Of a stretch of DNA of 64,000 nt, positions 36,554-47,172 are shown one piece after another. The notes under the pieces are model-generated. The model did no database searches and was not told the DNA's origin. It saw nothing but the letters and a program-made list of their open reading frames with translations. The stretch's first letter is position 1; the number at the start of each line of letters is the position of its first letter. The stretch is from Hypericum androsaemum (lineage: Eukaryota > Streptophyta > Magnoliopsida > Malpighiales > Hypericaceae): the NCBI GenBank assembly GCA_963995505.1, contig OZ023184.1:3410001-3474000 (forward strand). Direction: 5' to 3'. The translations under genes were made by a program, and so were the position numbers.

Positions 36554-36625
36554 GCGCTTGTGGCCTAATAGACAAGGCGACTATCTTCTAATCAGACGAT
36601 TGTGAGTTCGAATCCCACCAAGCGA
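36554..36625 (+). tRNA. tRNA-Arg(UCU)-like sequence, probably a pseudogene
   Basis: 72 bp with the layout of a nuclear tRNA-Arg: acceptor arms GCGCTTG / CAAGCGA, D-arm GCCT...AGGC, anticodon loop CTTCTAA (anticodon TCT) and T-loop TTCGAAT. Lesions: the first acceptor pair is G-A, the anticodon stem has about three mismatches (GACTAT against TCAGAC), and the T-stem GTGAG/CCCAC has one. The B-box is good, so it may still bind TFIIIC, but folding looks impaired. Not plastid-like. Confidence 0.55.
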
Positions 36626-36939
36626 GAACCGAATTTGGTCCTAGAATATTATTTTTGGGACAACCCATTTGTATCATAACAGAACAATAGAACCCCCCAC
36701 CAGGCGTGCTTTTTTTTCTTCTCTCACCTATTATGTGTTGAATTGTATAATACTTTAAACTGGAGTGATTAAAAAAAAGCATAAGCCATTTTGCCTGAAC
36801 CAATCCCAATGAAAACTTCAGACAATAATTGTAATTGAGAGAGTAAACAGTACCAAGGTTTCCACACACTATCTTATGTTATGACTATCCTCCTATTGCT
36901 AAAATTAGCTGTGTGATTGAAACATAATATAAAAATAAT

Positions 36940-38310
36940 TCAATTTGTAACAGAAGAAGGGTCCCCTGCTCTTCTGGTTGCAGAGAGGTGATGGTGGAGA
37001 TGAAGCAGCTCAAGCTCCTTCTTCCTCAGAAGCAGCATCATCCTCTCGTTCTCGAGCCGGCGCCTCTCGTTCTCGAGCTTGGCCCTTTCCATCTCCCTCT
37101 CCTTCTTCCCGGTGAACTTGGCCCACTTGAGCCTCTGCTTCTCCAGCTCGTACGATTGCAGCTGGTGCCCCAGTTGCTGCTCTTCCAATTGGGTCAGCCT
37201 CAGATCCATCCACTGCTTCTTCTCCCAGGGGCTCTTCCCCTCGTCTTGCATCACGCTCGCCAGCTCCCCGTTCAGCTGCAGCAGCATTGAGCTCGACGAA
37301 ATGTCCACCCTCCCCGAAGAATGCTGCTTGTTACCATCCTTGTCATCGTCTATCTCTCCCCCCCTGAAATTTCCCTCCACGTCGTCCTCATCTTCCGCAT
37401 CATAGTCATCGTCCTTGTCACTCTCATCATCGTCCTCATCCTCCTCCTCCTCGTCCTGATGGCGCCCCCTCTTCGCGCCTAATCCAAACGCCACCACCCT
37501 CGAATCCGAGGAATGCGAGCACCTCTGCTGCTGCTGCTGCACGGCCACCACCACAGGCTGAGGAGCCTGTTGCTGACCGGGAGACGGATCCGCTGTCCCA
37601 ACCTCAGCATTAGGCCCATGGCCGCAACTATTATGATAAGCACACATCTCCCTAAAGAAGAGATGCTTAGAATTCAACAACTTCTTGACCTCGTCCTTCA
37701 ATTTCGGCGCCAGATTCATCGAATCAAGCAGCGACTGGTCCTCCACAACCCGGCAAGCCGTCCCTTTCCCGAGTATATCATTAACCCTCTTGTACCTCTT
37801 GTTCAAGTCATTGAACTTGTCCTCACATTGCTGGGGGGAAACATAGAACCCTTTCTCCATCATAGCCCTAGACACCGACTTCCACTTCCCCTTCTTCTGA
37901 GACAACACAGCTCCTCCTCCTCCTCCGCCGCCCTTCCTCTTCCCGGTGGGCTCCACCGGGTCGGACCCGGCCTCGTCCCCGATGTAGTACACAGCCATTA
38001 TAAGCAACCTAACCATACTATCAGTCCACTTCATCCTCTGCCAAGGGGACACCCCACCGCCACCGCCACCGCCACCGCCCTTGGTGTTGCTGCCGCTGTT
38101 CCTCCTCCCAATCCCATCACTAGCCGCGTCGTTCTCGTCGTCGTCCTCGCTCAGCGACGACGGCTGCTTCGGCTTGTAGGACGCAGCAGCTGCAGGGTAA
38201 CCATAGGCCACCATGGCTTGACCTTGTTGTTGTTGCAATGGCAATTCTAGCCCTAATGATCCCCCCAACCCAGAAGAATACATCCCTCCTGGTAACCCAT
38301 TACCCTCCAT
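36940..38310 (-). CDS. Trihelix (GT-type) transcription factor, HRA1/SIP1-like
   Basis: Intronless 456-aa protein, predicted nuclear DNA-binding regulator. The trihelix domain spans about residues 88-225, opening with SPWQRMKWTDSMVRLLIMAV (tryptophans at 90 and 95), continuing GKWKSVSRAM (Trp143) and QQCEDKFNDLNKRYK. The domain is interrupted by a basic, glycine-rich insert (KRKGGGGGGG). An acidic Asp/Glu stretch (about 285-325) and a long charged C-terminal coiled coil (about 375-445, rich in E, K, R, L) follow, suited to dimerisation. The wording QCEDKFNDLNKRYK and SKHLFFREMCAYHN places it near Arabidopsis HRA1-type trihelix proteins, a group linked to hypoxia responses; that function is inference. 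A (CT)n tract lies just upstream. Antisense frames across the GC-rich gene are shadows. Confidence 0.9.
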   Translation of the reverse strand: MEGNGLPGGMYSSGLGGSLGLELPLQQQQGQAMVAYGYPAAAASYKPKQPSSLSEDDDENDAASDGIGRRNSGSNTKGGGGGGGGGVSPWQRMKWTDSMVRLLIMAVYYIGDEAGSDPVEPTGKRKGGGGGGGAVLSQKKGKWKSVSRAMMEKGFYVSPQQCEDKFNDLNKRYKRVNDILGKGTACRVVEDQSLLDSMNLAPKLKDEVKKLLNSKHLFFREMCAYHNSCGHGPNAEVGTADPSPGQQQAPQPVVVAVQQQQQRCSHSSDSRVVAFGLGAKRGRHQDEEEEDEDDDESDKDDDYDAEDEDDVEGNFRGGEIDDDKDGNKQHSSGRVDISSSSMLLQLNGELASVMQDEGKSPWEKKQWMDLRLTQLEEQQLGHQLQSYELEKQRLKWAKFTGKKEREMERAKLENERRRLENERMMLLLRKKELELLHLHHHLSATRRAGDPSSVTN

Positions 38311-38348
38311 TCAATTCCTAAACTTTGGGTTATATTTATAACAGATTT

Positions 38349-38368
38349 CTCTCTCTCTCTCTCTCTCT
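38349..38368. repeat. (CT)n tract upstream of the trihelix gene
   Basis: About ten CT units 39-58 bp upstream of the trihelix ATG. On the sense (minus) strand it is a GA repeat in the presumed 5' UTR or core promoter, a common place for GAGA-type tracts in plants. Confidence 0.85.
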
Positions 38369-39415
38369 AAACCCTAAAAAAACACGTTGGTCTGAATAGT
38401 ACAGCCTAGCTGGAGAGGTGCAAATATATAACAGATAGAAAGGTGGAAGAAGAAGGTAAGTGGGGAATGGACATTGAATATGGACATGAACAGAGAGGAA
38501 GAAGATTATATTCTTTAGTTTGAAGACATATCCGAATACTTATTAAATCGAATAATTTATGTTCGAGTCCCCGAAGATTATATTATGAGAGAGTACCGGA
38601 GGAGCCAGTGGTTTTAGGAGATGGTGGGTGGTAGGAGGAGGGAGGGACGCTGGTGGGTTACTTTCTTCCAATGGTTTTGGGTTTTGGAGGGGCAAAAGAG
38701 ATATTAACTGCCCATGGTTTTTCTGCTGTTGTTTACTTTTTGTCTGCTTACCGCCTTTCCCACAGGTTTTTCAAAATACATGGGAAGCGAGGCCGACGCA
38801 CGTTATCTTTTCATTTTCTGATTTTAGAATGTAACAATTTGTTTAATTAATATTAAAAATTGATATGTTAAAAATGTGTCTGTGGTTATAATAATAATAA
38901 CAATAACGTAACTACTGGTTGGACATAATATATTGTTCCTCAAAAAATAAGGTTGGACATAATAATATCTCGAATTTTCTCCCCTTTATACTGACGATTG
39001 TGTTTTTAAAAGAATACCAACCGTTAAACGGGATTTTTTCTTTTTTTAGTAAAAAAGTTGGATAAATTTCTAAAATGTGTAACAACTTGCAACATTTTCC
39101 AACATATGTAATTGTTAGTGGGTCGCATTCACTATCCTTTTTTATGATTTTTCGAAATTTTAAGGGATTATTAGTTGTTAATCGACTGTCCAAATAATTT
39201 TATTTTATTTTATTTTCGCGTAATTTTTCGAGTCCTACTTTTTTTAGGGCGTCTCATGCTTAGGATGATAGTGCAGTGTTATGAAGTTCCGTCTCGTGCT
39301 TAGGATCATAGTGGTGTTATGAAGTTCCGTCTTGTGCTTCATAATGGTTAATTTTAAAGTTAGACAATTTTCCAAAAGTTGTTATAAAGTTGCTTTTTTT
39401 TAGAACAATAAAGTT
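38369..39415. other. Trihelix upstream region and AT-rich spacer
   Basis: Presumed promoter of the minus-strand trihelix gene. No gene supported. A short tandem duplication at about 39249-39345 repeats GTTATGAAGTTCCGTCT and TGCTTAGGAT blocks with a ~46-bp period. Confidence 0.5.
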
Positions 39416-39836
39416 ATTTTTTTAATAAGGGTGGCGCGAAGTCTATATTAAAACATGGATTACAAACAGAAAGAAAAAAAAATAAACGTAGAGCGAAGAA
39501 ACTGAAGCAGAATACAAAACCAAGCATGTCAGAGACAGAGAGGCATGGGTGAAGACGAAGGGCAGACGAAAAGCTATGAGAGCTAATCGTCCAAGGCGAA
39601 AGCTGCCGACCACAAGGTCGCATCAGAGACACAAACTTGTGGGCATTTGAATGTATACAAGATGCGCACAAATGAATGATAAGATCGAATGAATCCAATC
39701 AAGCCAAGGCTATCCACCTGCACCAACATGCAAGGTTTCGAGAACCGAACAGATCTCGCATCGAGCGAAGATCGACCCAAGAAAAAGCAAAGCCAGAACC
39801 CAACGAGGCCATTAAACAGAGGTAGGGACCTCTATT
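39416..39836 (-). mobile_element. 5'-truncated LINE-like tail with perfect 12-bp TSD
   Basis: A 421-bp insertion flanked by the perfect repeat AACAATAAAGTT (39404-39415 and 39837-39848). On the minus strand the 3' end reads TTTTAATATAGACTTCGCGC, then CACCCTTATTAAAAAAAT. This is 3' UTR-like sequence without reverse transcriptase. Two frames of 65 and 94 codons inside have no known domain. Confidence 0.65.
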
Positions 39837-39848
39837 AACAATAAAGTT

Positions 39849-40333
39849 GCCTAGATATACCACAAATAACTGGTTAGGCCTTTACCCAAAAAATAACTGG
39901 TTAGGCTAAAGGCCCATGGAGGTGCTCTTCTGTTGTACCGTCAGTTTTGGGCTTTCGTATGGTGCTTAGAAATAGCTTTTTTGGGCCTAGAAAATATATT
40001 GGAAAAAATTAGTTGGGCCAGGTGATCGTGGAATTGGATTCTACAGCGATTTTGTCCTGTGATGGCAAGGTGGTTGATTTGATTTTCCGTGATCGACCTC
40101 ATTCACCTCCAATTTTTGGGTTTTACACTGATAATATAGTTATTCTACCCTCTAAAAAAAATTATGTAGTTATTCTACATTACTTAAAAAGTTTTGAAAA
40201 TTCTTTCGAATTAGTGAGAAGAAAATAGTGTGACATTCTCGAACTTATTCTGAATTAATCGGAAATAAACTGTGTGGCACTCTCCAAAGTTGGCCTTTTC
40301 TTACCGATCTCCTTAAATGCTCTATTTTTTTAA
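39849..40333. other. Short spacer left of the third MULE
   Basis: No gene recognised. A frame at 40013-40228 (71 codons) has no family features. The segment 40311-40326 (CCTTAAATGCTCTATT) is repeated on the far side of the MULE at 41651-41666. Confidence 0.45.
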
Positions 40334-41640
40334 GGATAAATTACTCTCATGTCCTTGATTTTTGGTCACTCTCTTCCTAAGATCCCTGATTTTTGGAAAA
40401 TGATTGTCCCGTCCCTAAGTTTTGATAATAATAGACTCACGGATCCCTGGAGCCGGAATATATTTTTTTCTCCGGTAAACCCCCACTTGAAATGACCAAA
40501 ATGTTCTCCCACTAAAAAAAATCATTTTTTCTTCCCCTTCTTCTTTTTCCCACCTCATCCTCTCCCTCCCACCTTCAACATTCAACCAAAACTCAAACTC
40601 AAAATTAAACTAAAAAAAATCTGAACTTTTTTATTGAGATTCAAAACCGGGGTCTACAAAATCCAAACTGGGGTCTACAAAACTCAAAATCAAATCTTCT
40701 TCTTGTCTTTCCACATCCAGGAATAAAATCCAGACCTAAAAAATTAAATCAAACCCAAAAGAAGCAATCTCCATCAATTGGTACCAAGCCGGAAGTTGTA
40801 TTACACACAAGAGAACTCGGAAGAAATCTCCATCGATTGGTACTAAGCTTGTCTACCTTATCAACAGAAACATTATTCAACCTCTCGAGAGCCTCATATT
40901 CTGGCACTCGTTCAAACAAAATCATAAATCTTTGACGAAATGGTTCACATAAAAACCCAGCTTCGAAGTCCCTCTGCAAGATCCTAGCCCTACCATAGCA
41001 AGAAAATGGATTTGCATTTTAGGGTTTTGGTTTTGGGGATTTTTTTCTCTCTCTCTGATTGATTCTTGAAAGAGAGGAAGAGGTTGATTTGGTTTTGTTG
41101 TGGATGTGAGGAGGGAAGGTGGGTTGTTAAGGAAGAGACGCAGAGAAAGGCTAATGCATTATCAGCCATGTAAAGGTTTCATCTTTGTGAACTTATGTGC
41201 AAGCTTTTTTGTTGATGGGTTGTGGGTCTCTTCAAGATTGAGTCTTTTTTATTTTCTAGCGTAGAATTACGAGGAAAGGTGGGTTTTTGGTTTGATTTTG
41301 GGTTGACTTTGTGTATTGGTTTTGGAGCTCATAGGCTACAAGATTTTTTGATCGAGAATTTTATTCCTGAAATGTGGAAAGAGAAGAAGATGGTAGAATC
41401 TGAACTTTTTTGTTAAAGGTGGGAGGAAGAAGATGAAGTGGGAGGAAAGAATTTTTTTTTTGTGGGAGGACATTTTGATCATTTCAAGTGGGGGTTCACT
41501 GGAGAAAAAGGAATATTCCGGTTCCAGGATCCCGAAAGTCTATTATCATCAAAACTTATGGATGGGACAATCATTTTCCAAAAGTCAGGGATTCTAAGAA
41601 GAAGGTGACCAAAGGTCAGGAACTTCAGAGTAATTTGCCT
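40334..41640. mobile_element. Non-autonomous MULE, family A copy 2
   Basis: About 1.31 kb with long inverted termini related to the 10.97-kb copy: left GGATAAATTACTCTCATGTC, shared block GGAAAATGATTGTCCCGTCC, right end GTAATTTGCC. The TSD is poorly resolved because both flanks are T-rich (TTTTTTTAA against CCTTTTTAA). The interior contains an open 76-codon minus-strand frame (40749-40979) that could be a captured gene fragment but is unidentified. No transposase. Confidence 0.75.
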
Positions 41641-42065
41641 TTTTAAGTGACCTTAAATGCTCTATTGACACCTGTCAAGAAAACCCGTCTTTCGAACGTC
41701 TTTCTAGATGCCCATTCTCGCTTAATGGGTTTGACTTTTTATTTACACGAATCATGACGGTTGAAAGTGCCCTTAATTTCTTCCCTGGAAAATAAAATTT
41801 AATGTCGTATAGATCTCAGAATTTAGTCAAATTTGTCTAAATTTTAACGACAAAAGAAAATGACCTTAAATTTCTCCCCCGGACAATGGACAACCAACCA
41901 TCAAGCGCTCCAATGACTCCGGTCTACTAGTCCAAAACTGCCCGAGCATTGACTCAATTCTAGATCGCCTATTATCAAATTTTATTTAACACTAATTTTT
42001 ATAATACATGTAGAACCTACAAAATTAAGGTTTGGATTCAGGAGAGACTACATAAAAATCGTCTA
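41641..42065. other. Short spacer between MULE and minisatellite repeat
   Basis: AT-rich with no open frame of note and no recognisable repeat border. Confidence 0.45.
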
Positions 42066-42860
42066 CATGGTATGGACTAAATATGGACCTTTAGATTTGA
42101 TCAAATTCTTTTTTTATAGATCTGATGGTCAGAATCTATTGAAGATATTTTCGAGTTTTTATCCAAACATACTCATTAGGGTTCCACCATTTTCCTATAT
42201 AACCCCACAAAAAAAAATCATCTCCCTATTTATCCCGCCCACCACATCCTCAATTCGCCGCCGCCCCCTTCCCCTCCCCCCCCCCCCCCCCCACCCGCGG
42301 AACCGATCCCGTCGTTCCGGCCCCCCCGGTCCTCCCACGATTCTTCTCCCCTGATCCCGTCGTTACGCTGCCATTTTTTTTCCCAATATAATTGATCTTA
42401 TTTTTTGTTGTTTTTGGATTTCTCTTCGTAGCTTACATTCTATTTCGTCTCTCGTCTTTCGAAATAACATAGATAAAGAAGAGTGGATCAAAATATCATA
42501 GTAGAATGAAACCAATATCCGAGAAGATGAAAACCAATATCATAGTACAATAAAACCAATAACATAGAAGATGGAAACCAATATCATAGTAGAATAAAAC
42601 CAATATCATAGTACAATAAATCCAATAACATAGAAGATGGAAACCAATATCATAGTAGAATAAAATCAATATTATAGTACAATGAAACTAATAACATAGA
42701 AGATGGAAACCAATATCATAGTAGAATGAAACCAATAGCATAGAAGTACAGTGAAACCAATAACATAGAAGATGGAAACCAATATCATAGTAGAATGAAA
42801 CCAATAGCATAGAAGATGGAAACCAATATCCGAAAAAATGAAAATCAATATTCCCATACT
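42066..42860. mobile_element. Unclassified repeat family with minisatellite core, copy 2
   Basis: The left part has TATGGACCTTTAGATTTGAT and AGATCTGATGGTCAG, matching the copies at 17.96 and 54.4 kb. Then a C-rich stretch with a poly-C run (about 42276-42292), then a minisatellite (42500-42850) of ~23-bp units around ACCAATATCATAGTAGAATG. Relative to the GATCTGATGGT block, the minisatellite is in the opposite orientation to copy 1. Right border unresolved. Confidence 0.5.
42500..42850. repeat. Minisatellite, unit about ACCAATATCATAGTAGAATGAAA
   Basis: About 13-15 head-to-tail units alternating ACCAATATCATAGTAGAATG and ACCAATAACATAGAAGATGG types. The reverse complement contains ATATTGGTTT, the core of the 18.5-19.0 kb minisatellite. 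A repetitive 98-codon minus-strand frame over it (42672-42968) is a by-product. Confidence 0.85.
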
Positions 42861-43601
42861 TGTATTTATTGCTGATATTTTTTTAATTATTTTAATTATT
42901 GTATTTCCAATATTGCTCATGTTCTTTTCAGTGGAAATTACCCATATCCCCACTGAATTTAAACCCACAAAATTAGTGTTTTAGAACCTAAATCTGGACT
43001 AATTCTCAGTAGTCAGCAGTCCACGTGTTAAAGCACAGATTTAAGCCGTGACCCCGACAAAAAAAATGTTTTTGGTTCTCTCTTTTTTCCGAATCAAAGA
43101 TCTCATAAAACTAAATCCTTTAGTATTTTAAACAACTCCCATGTCACACGGATGTGTTCTTTATGGTTCCTCGTCCCCACCGTTTTTATCAACAAATATT
43201 ATAAAATCATAAGGTCGAGATAATATTATAAACCGTAAACAAATTAAGCGAAAAAAATGCTTTATGAGAAATTTCGACAGACTTGCAATATCCATTTCGG
43301 GGATTTCAATGCAAGCAACTGTGTTAGGCTGTATCTGATCTTACTGCTAGCCAATGATGGTCCATGCAAAATCAAAATTGGGGATTCAACCTCGTCCAAA
43401 GTTGTTAATTTATAGCTTAACAAAAATTTCAAGACCGAATTTTTGGAAATTAATTAGTGTTAATTATTATCCTAAAAAAATAGTGTTAAATATTTATTAA
43501 ATTTTTTTTGCTATTATTCAAAAATTATCATTGATTCGAATATAAATCAATTGGCTTATTAAATATTCGGATAATTTGTGATATTATCATATAAAAAAAA
43601 G
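42861..43601. other. Spacer left of the fourth MULE
   Basis: AT-rich; no gene or clear repeat. The left edge may still belong to the minisatellite-bearing element. Confidence 0.45.
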
Positions 43602-44750
43602 AGATAATTACCTTAAGGTCCATGATATTTGAGCAAAATTTTTTTTAGTCCTTACTTTTTTAATAATCTTTCTCAGTCCTTCTAGTTTGAAATAATAGCA
43701 TTTTTTTGTCCCTGAATCTGGCACCGGAAAATTTCTCCAACGAGGACACACTTGAAAAGACACAACTACCCCTTGGTCAAAAAATAATTAAAAACAATCT
43801 CTCCCGCTCCCCTCTCTTCCCCCCTCCCCTTCCTCTCTCCTTCCCTCCCATTGATAAACATTAAACAATCGTTCCCAGCCCAGCAACATTTTTTCCATGT
43901 CCCATCTTCAATTTTTCGTTTCACTATTTTCATTTCATCTTCAACCTCTAGCCCAACTATGTCCGCCATTGAAGCTTCTGAGCTTCGACGAACACCAATC
44001 TTGGAATCCAATTGCAAAATTCCTAACCCTTAGAAATTAGGGTTCATCCAGATTGCAAAATTGAGGATTTTTGTAATTACGAAATTAATCTTTGACATCC
44101 CTGAATAATTACAGGCCCATGAACTTATTCCTAAGCAAATAGACCACAAAGGCAATTGCATAAGGAATCGCCAACAATCAAACAAATGTTTCGAAAACCC
44201 TAACCAAGTGATCTCCAATCCAATCACCGCAACTCGATCCAAAAAAACCACAACAAGCACATCTCTGGAAGTAAGCAAAACACTGTAACTTCCGCGAAAC
44301 CCTAAATTTACTCCCCAAGCAAAACTGAAATCTAATCGAAACGTAGTTAAAATGGAATTACACGTAAACTAAGCAAGAGAAGGGGGATTTGATTAGGTAA
44401 ACTAAGCAAGATGGAGAGTTTTAGTTGCAAGGGAGGAAGACGAAGTGCCAGAGATGCTTCTGGACCGGGTAGTTGAAGGTTCTCTTCCTCGGTCCATCAT
44501 CCTTTTGTCTAGGGAAGAAGAAGAAGACGTAAATTAATGGAGGGGAGGGGAGAGATTGTTTTTAATTATTTTTTGACAAGGGGTAGTTGTGTCTTTTCAA
44601 GTGTGTCCTCGTCGGATAAATTCTCCGTTGCCGGAGCCGGGGACTAAAAAGGCTATTATTTCAAACCAGAAAGACCGAAAAAAACTATTGAAAATAATAA
44701 AGACTAAAAGGGGATTCACTCAAACACTAGGGACCTTAGAATAATTATCC
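43602..44750. mobile_element. Non-autonomous MULE, family B copy 2
   Basis: About 1.15 kb with inverted termini of ~230 bp: left AGATAATTACCTTAAGGTCC, right end inverse GGACCTTAGAATAATTATCC. Shared inner blocks are TTTTTAGTCC, GAAATAATAGC and CACTTGAAAAGACACAACTA, matched inversely at 44584-44605. Flanks are A-rich (AAAAAAAAG / AAAAAAATC), giving only weak TSD support. The terminal motif resembles the 28.3-kb Pack-MULE. Interior frames at 43766-44017 and 44030-44278 are not recognised. Confidence 0.75.
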
Positions 44751-45053
44751 AAAAAAATCATTGAAGGGGGTACTACCACATCATTTCTTTTTTTGAGAAC
44801 TATACTACCATATCATTTCTGGAAACTGCCAATCAGCTCTCTTCGTCGCCCATAGTCTGTCTCGTCTACTTGTTCTAAAATAAGCATATCCAAATTGTTC
44901 ATAAAACGAATAAACCAAACAAGATAAAAAAAAGTGGGGCACGATTGAGATCCCGTCTGGAGCCGCCACTGATATTATTAAAACCTAGAACCAAAAAAAT
45001 AACAGAAATGATCAGAAAATGTTTTGTTTAATTTTGATATTCATAGTTTATTA
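44751..45053. other. Spacer between MULE and PIF/Harbinger element
   Basis: About 300 bp of AT-rich sequence without features. TTA at 45051-45053 is the left target duplication of the next element. Confidence 0.5.
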
Positions 45054-45347
45054 GACTACTCACAACAGTAATCCACCCAATCCAGTTTACGGAATAAATA
45101 ATTAATTTCTCTTTCATCCATACCCAATCCAACCAAATCCAATCAAATTACATATTTTTCTACCCACAGCAGCAACTCAGTTCACAGAATAAACAATTAA
45201 TTTCTCTCTCATTCACATATTATCTACTATCATTTTTTGGAATACTAAATTAGATAGAAATACTCGAGGTACAAATGGAAGTCGAAAATGATAAATTACG
45301 AATACGGAAATTTTAAATTACAAATACAGAAATTTGAAATTACATAA

Positions 45348-46637
45348 TTAATTATCGTTTCCGAACTTTTGCCAAATATGCTCAATTAAATCACTTTTCA
45401 GAGCGTTATGAACTTCTTTATTGCGAAGTTGTTCCCTAGCAGTCATGTAGGTGGATAGATTTCCGATGCGTTCATTAAAGAATTGAAAAGGTTCTTCATT
45501 GTCCTCTTCATTTTGGAATTCGGCCGGATCATGATAACAGAGATATGTGTCTCGTTCGTCCTCGACTATCATATTATGCAATATGATGCAAGCCTTCATA
45601 ATTCTTCCCATTAACTCCTTGTCCCAAAGAAGACATGGACGTCGAATGAATGCAAAACGAGCCTGTAGAATTCCAAAAGCTCGCTCAACGTCTTTTCTAG
45701 CAGCCTCTTGATGTTGAACTAATAACTTGTGTTTTAGGGTTGACAGAGATGTAATTGACTTGACAAATGCAGCCCATGTAGGATATATCCCATCAGTGAG
45801 ATAATATGCCATTTCATTTTGTCGACCGTTGACGACGTAACTCACTTTTGGTGCTCGGCCTTCCAAGACATCACTAAAAACAGAAGATCGGTGCAATACA
45901 TTAATATCATTGAGAGTACTTGGTATTCCAAAGAAAGCATGCCATATCCATAAGTCATATGATGCAACTGCTTCCAGAATAATTGTAGGCTTTCATTCCC
46001 AATGCATACAGTCAATACTACCTATCATGCCCGGGAATCTACGTTATTTTCCAACGTAGAGAAGTCTTGCCAAATCATGTGCATTAGGCCTTCTCAGGTA
46101 CTCGTTCCCGAAGCAGGAAATTACACCTTCTACAAACTTCATGAGAGCTTTCCGTGTTGTAGATGCACCCATTCTTAGGTATTTATCAACGATATTGATT
46201 GATGTCCCATAAGCTAACACCCTCATAGCTCAGGTACATTTCTGTATGGCTGTCAGACCAAGGGTACCTGCAGCATTTATTCTTTGTTGAAAATATTGGT
46301 CATTGGCACTAACCGCCTCCACAATGCGAAGAAATAATGGTCGTTGCATGCAAAACCTCATCCGGAAGATCTCAAGTAAATACGTTGGCCTGTTGATAAA
46401 ATAGTCATTCATCAAGCGCTCCTCACCAACTCTTCGTTCCCTATTGACATATCGCCTTCGCCTTGGAGGTGGTGGAACTCTTTTGATCAGACTAGGATTG
46501 ACTACGAACGCATCCTCGAGTAAGTGATCAATTTGTCAATTTTGTTCACTTCTTCGTGCTTCCCATTCATCAAATTCTCTGGTGAATGAAGCACTAGAAC
46601 TTGAATCTGAATCTGATGTATTTTCACTGAGAGACAT
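45348..46637 (-). pseudogene. PIF/Harbinger (HARBI1/ALP1-like) DDE transposase, inactivated
   Basis: A single reading frame of 430 codons from the ATG at 46637 to the stop at 45348, interrupted by about four in-frame stops (after ...SEQN, QKCT, LLYVGK and MHWE) but with no net frameshift. Recognisable family blocks in order: NDYFINRP, RMRFCMQRPLFLRIV, FQQRINAAGTLGL, VLAYGTS, GSIDCMHW (first Asp), ASYDLWIWHAFFG, LNDINVL (second Asp), then RKDVERAFGILQARF and IILHNMIVEDER. The usual stretch between the first Asp block and the KPTIILEAV segment seems shorter than in the family, so a small deletion is likely. The product would be non-functional. ORF1 of the same element lies upstream on the same strand. 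Confidence 0.88.
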
Positions 46638-46726
46638 TTGTGATGAGATTTGATTCTAGTGAAGAATATTGGAAGGCTTTTGTGTATATTTAAGTTTGTT
46701 ATGGTCACCAATATATATAGAAGTTT

Positions 46727-47061
46727 GGGTGTGGGTGGGATGACAAAGGTGAAGTAACAATACAAAAGGTACGGGATAAATTATCATAATTACGGGTATG
46801 GGTTGGATGATAAATGTGAAGTGACAATACAAAAGGTACGAGATAAATTATCATAATTACGGGTATGGGTGGGATGACAAAGGTAAAGTGACAATACAAA
46901 AGGTACGAGATAAATTACCATAATTACGGGTATGGGTGGAATGACAAAGGAGAAGTGACAATACAAAAAGTACGAAATAAATTACCATAATTACGGGTAT
47001 GGGTGAAATAACAAAGGTGAAGTGACAATACAAAAGGTACGAGATAAATTACCATAATGAA
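46727..47061. repeat. Five 67-bp tandem repeats between the two transposon genes
   Basis: Units start at 46727, 46794, 46861, 46928 and 46995, each opening GGGTATGGGT (GGGTGTGGGT in the first) and ending ATAATTAC, with only a few differences. A second, shorter repeat of ACAAATTACATGAAATGA-type units runs to about 47165. The high similarity points to recent expansion. Confidence 0.93.
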
Positions 47062-47172
47062 TGATAAATTACATGAAATGCATGACAAATTACATGAAAT
47101 GAAGAACAAATTACATGAAATGACAAATTACATGAAATGAATGACAAATTACATGAAATGATAAATTACTAA

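Noticed and set aside
37513..38250. 245-codon plus-strand frame
   Set aside because: Antisense to the trihelix gene, whose GC-rich, Gly-rich codons leave the opposite strand open. The peptide is Leu/His/Arg-rich with no domain.
46727..47165. CRISPR-like regular repeat array
   Set aside because: Units are contiguous 67-bp repeats without unique spacers, inside a plant transposon.
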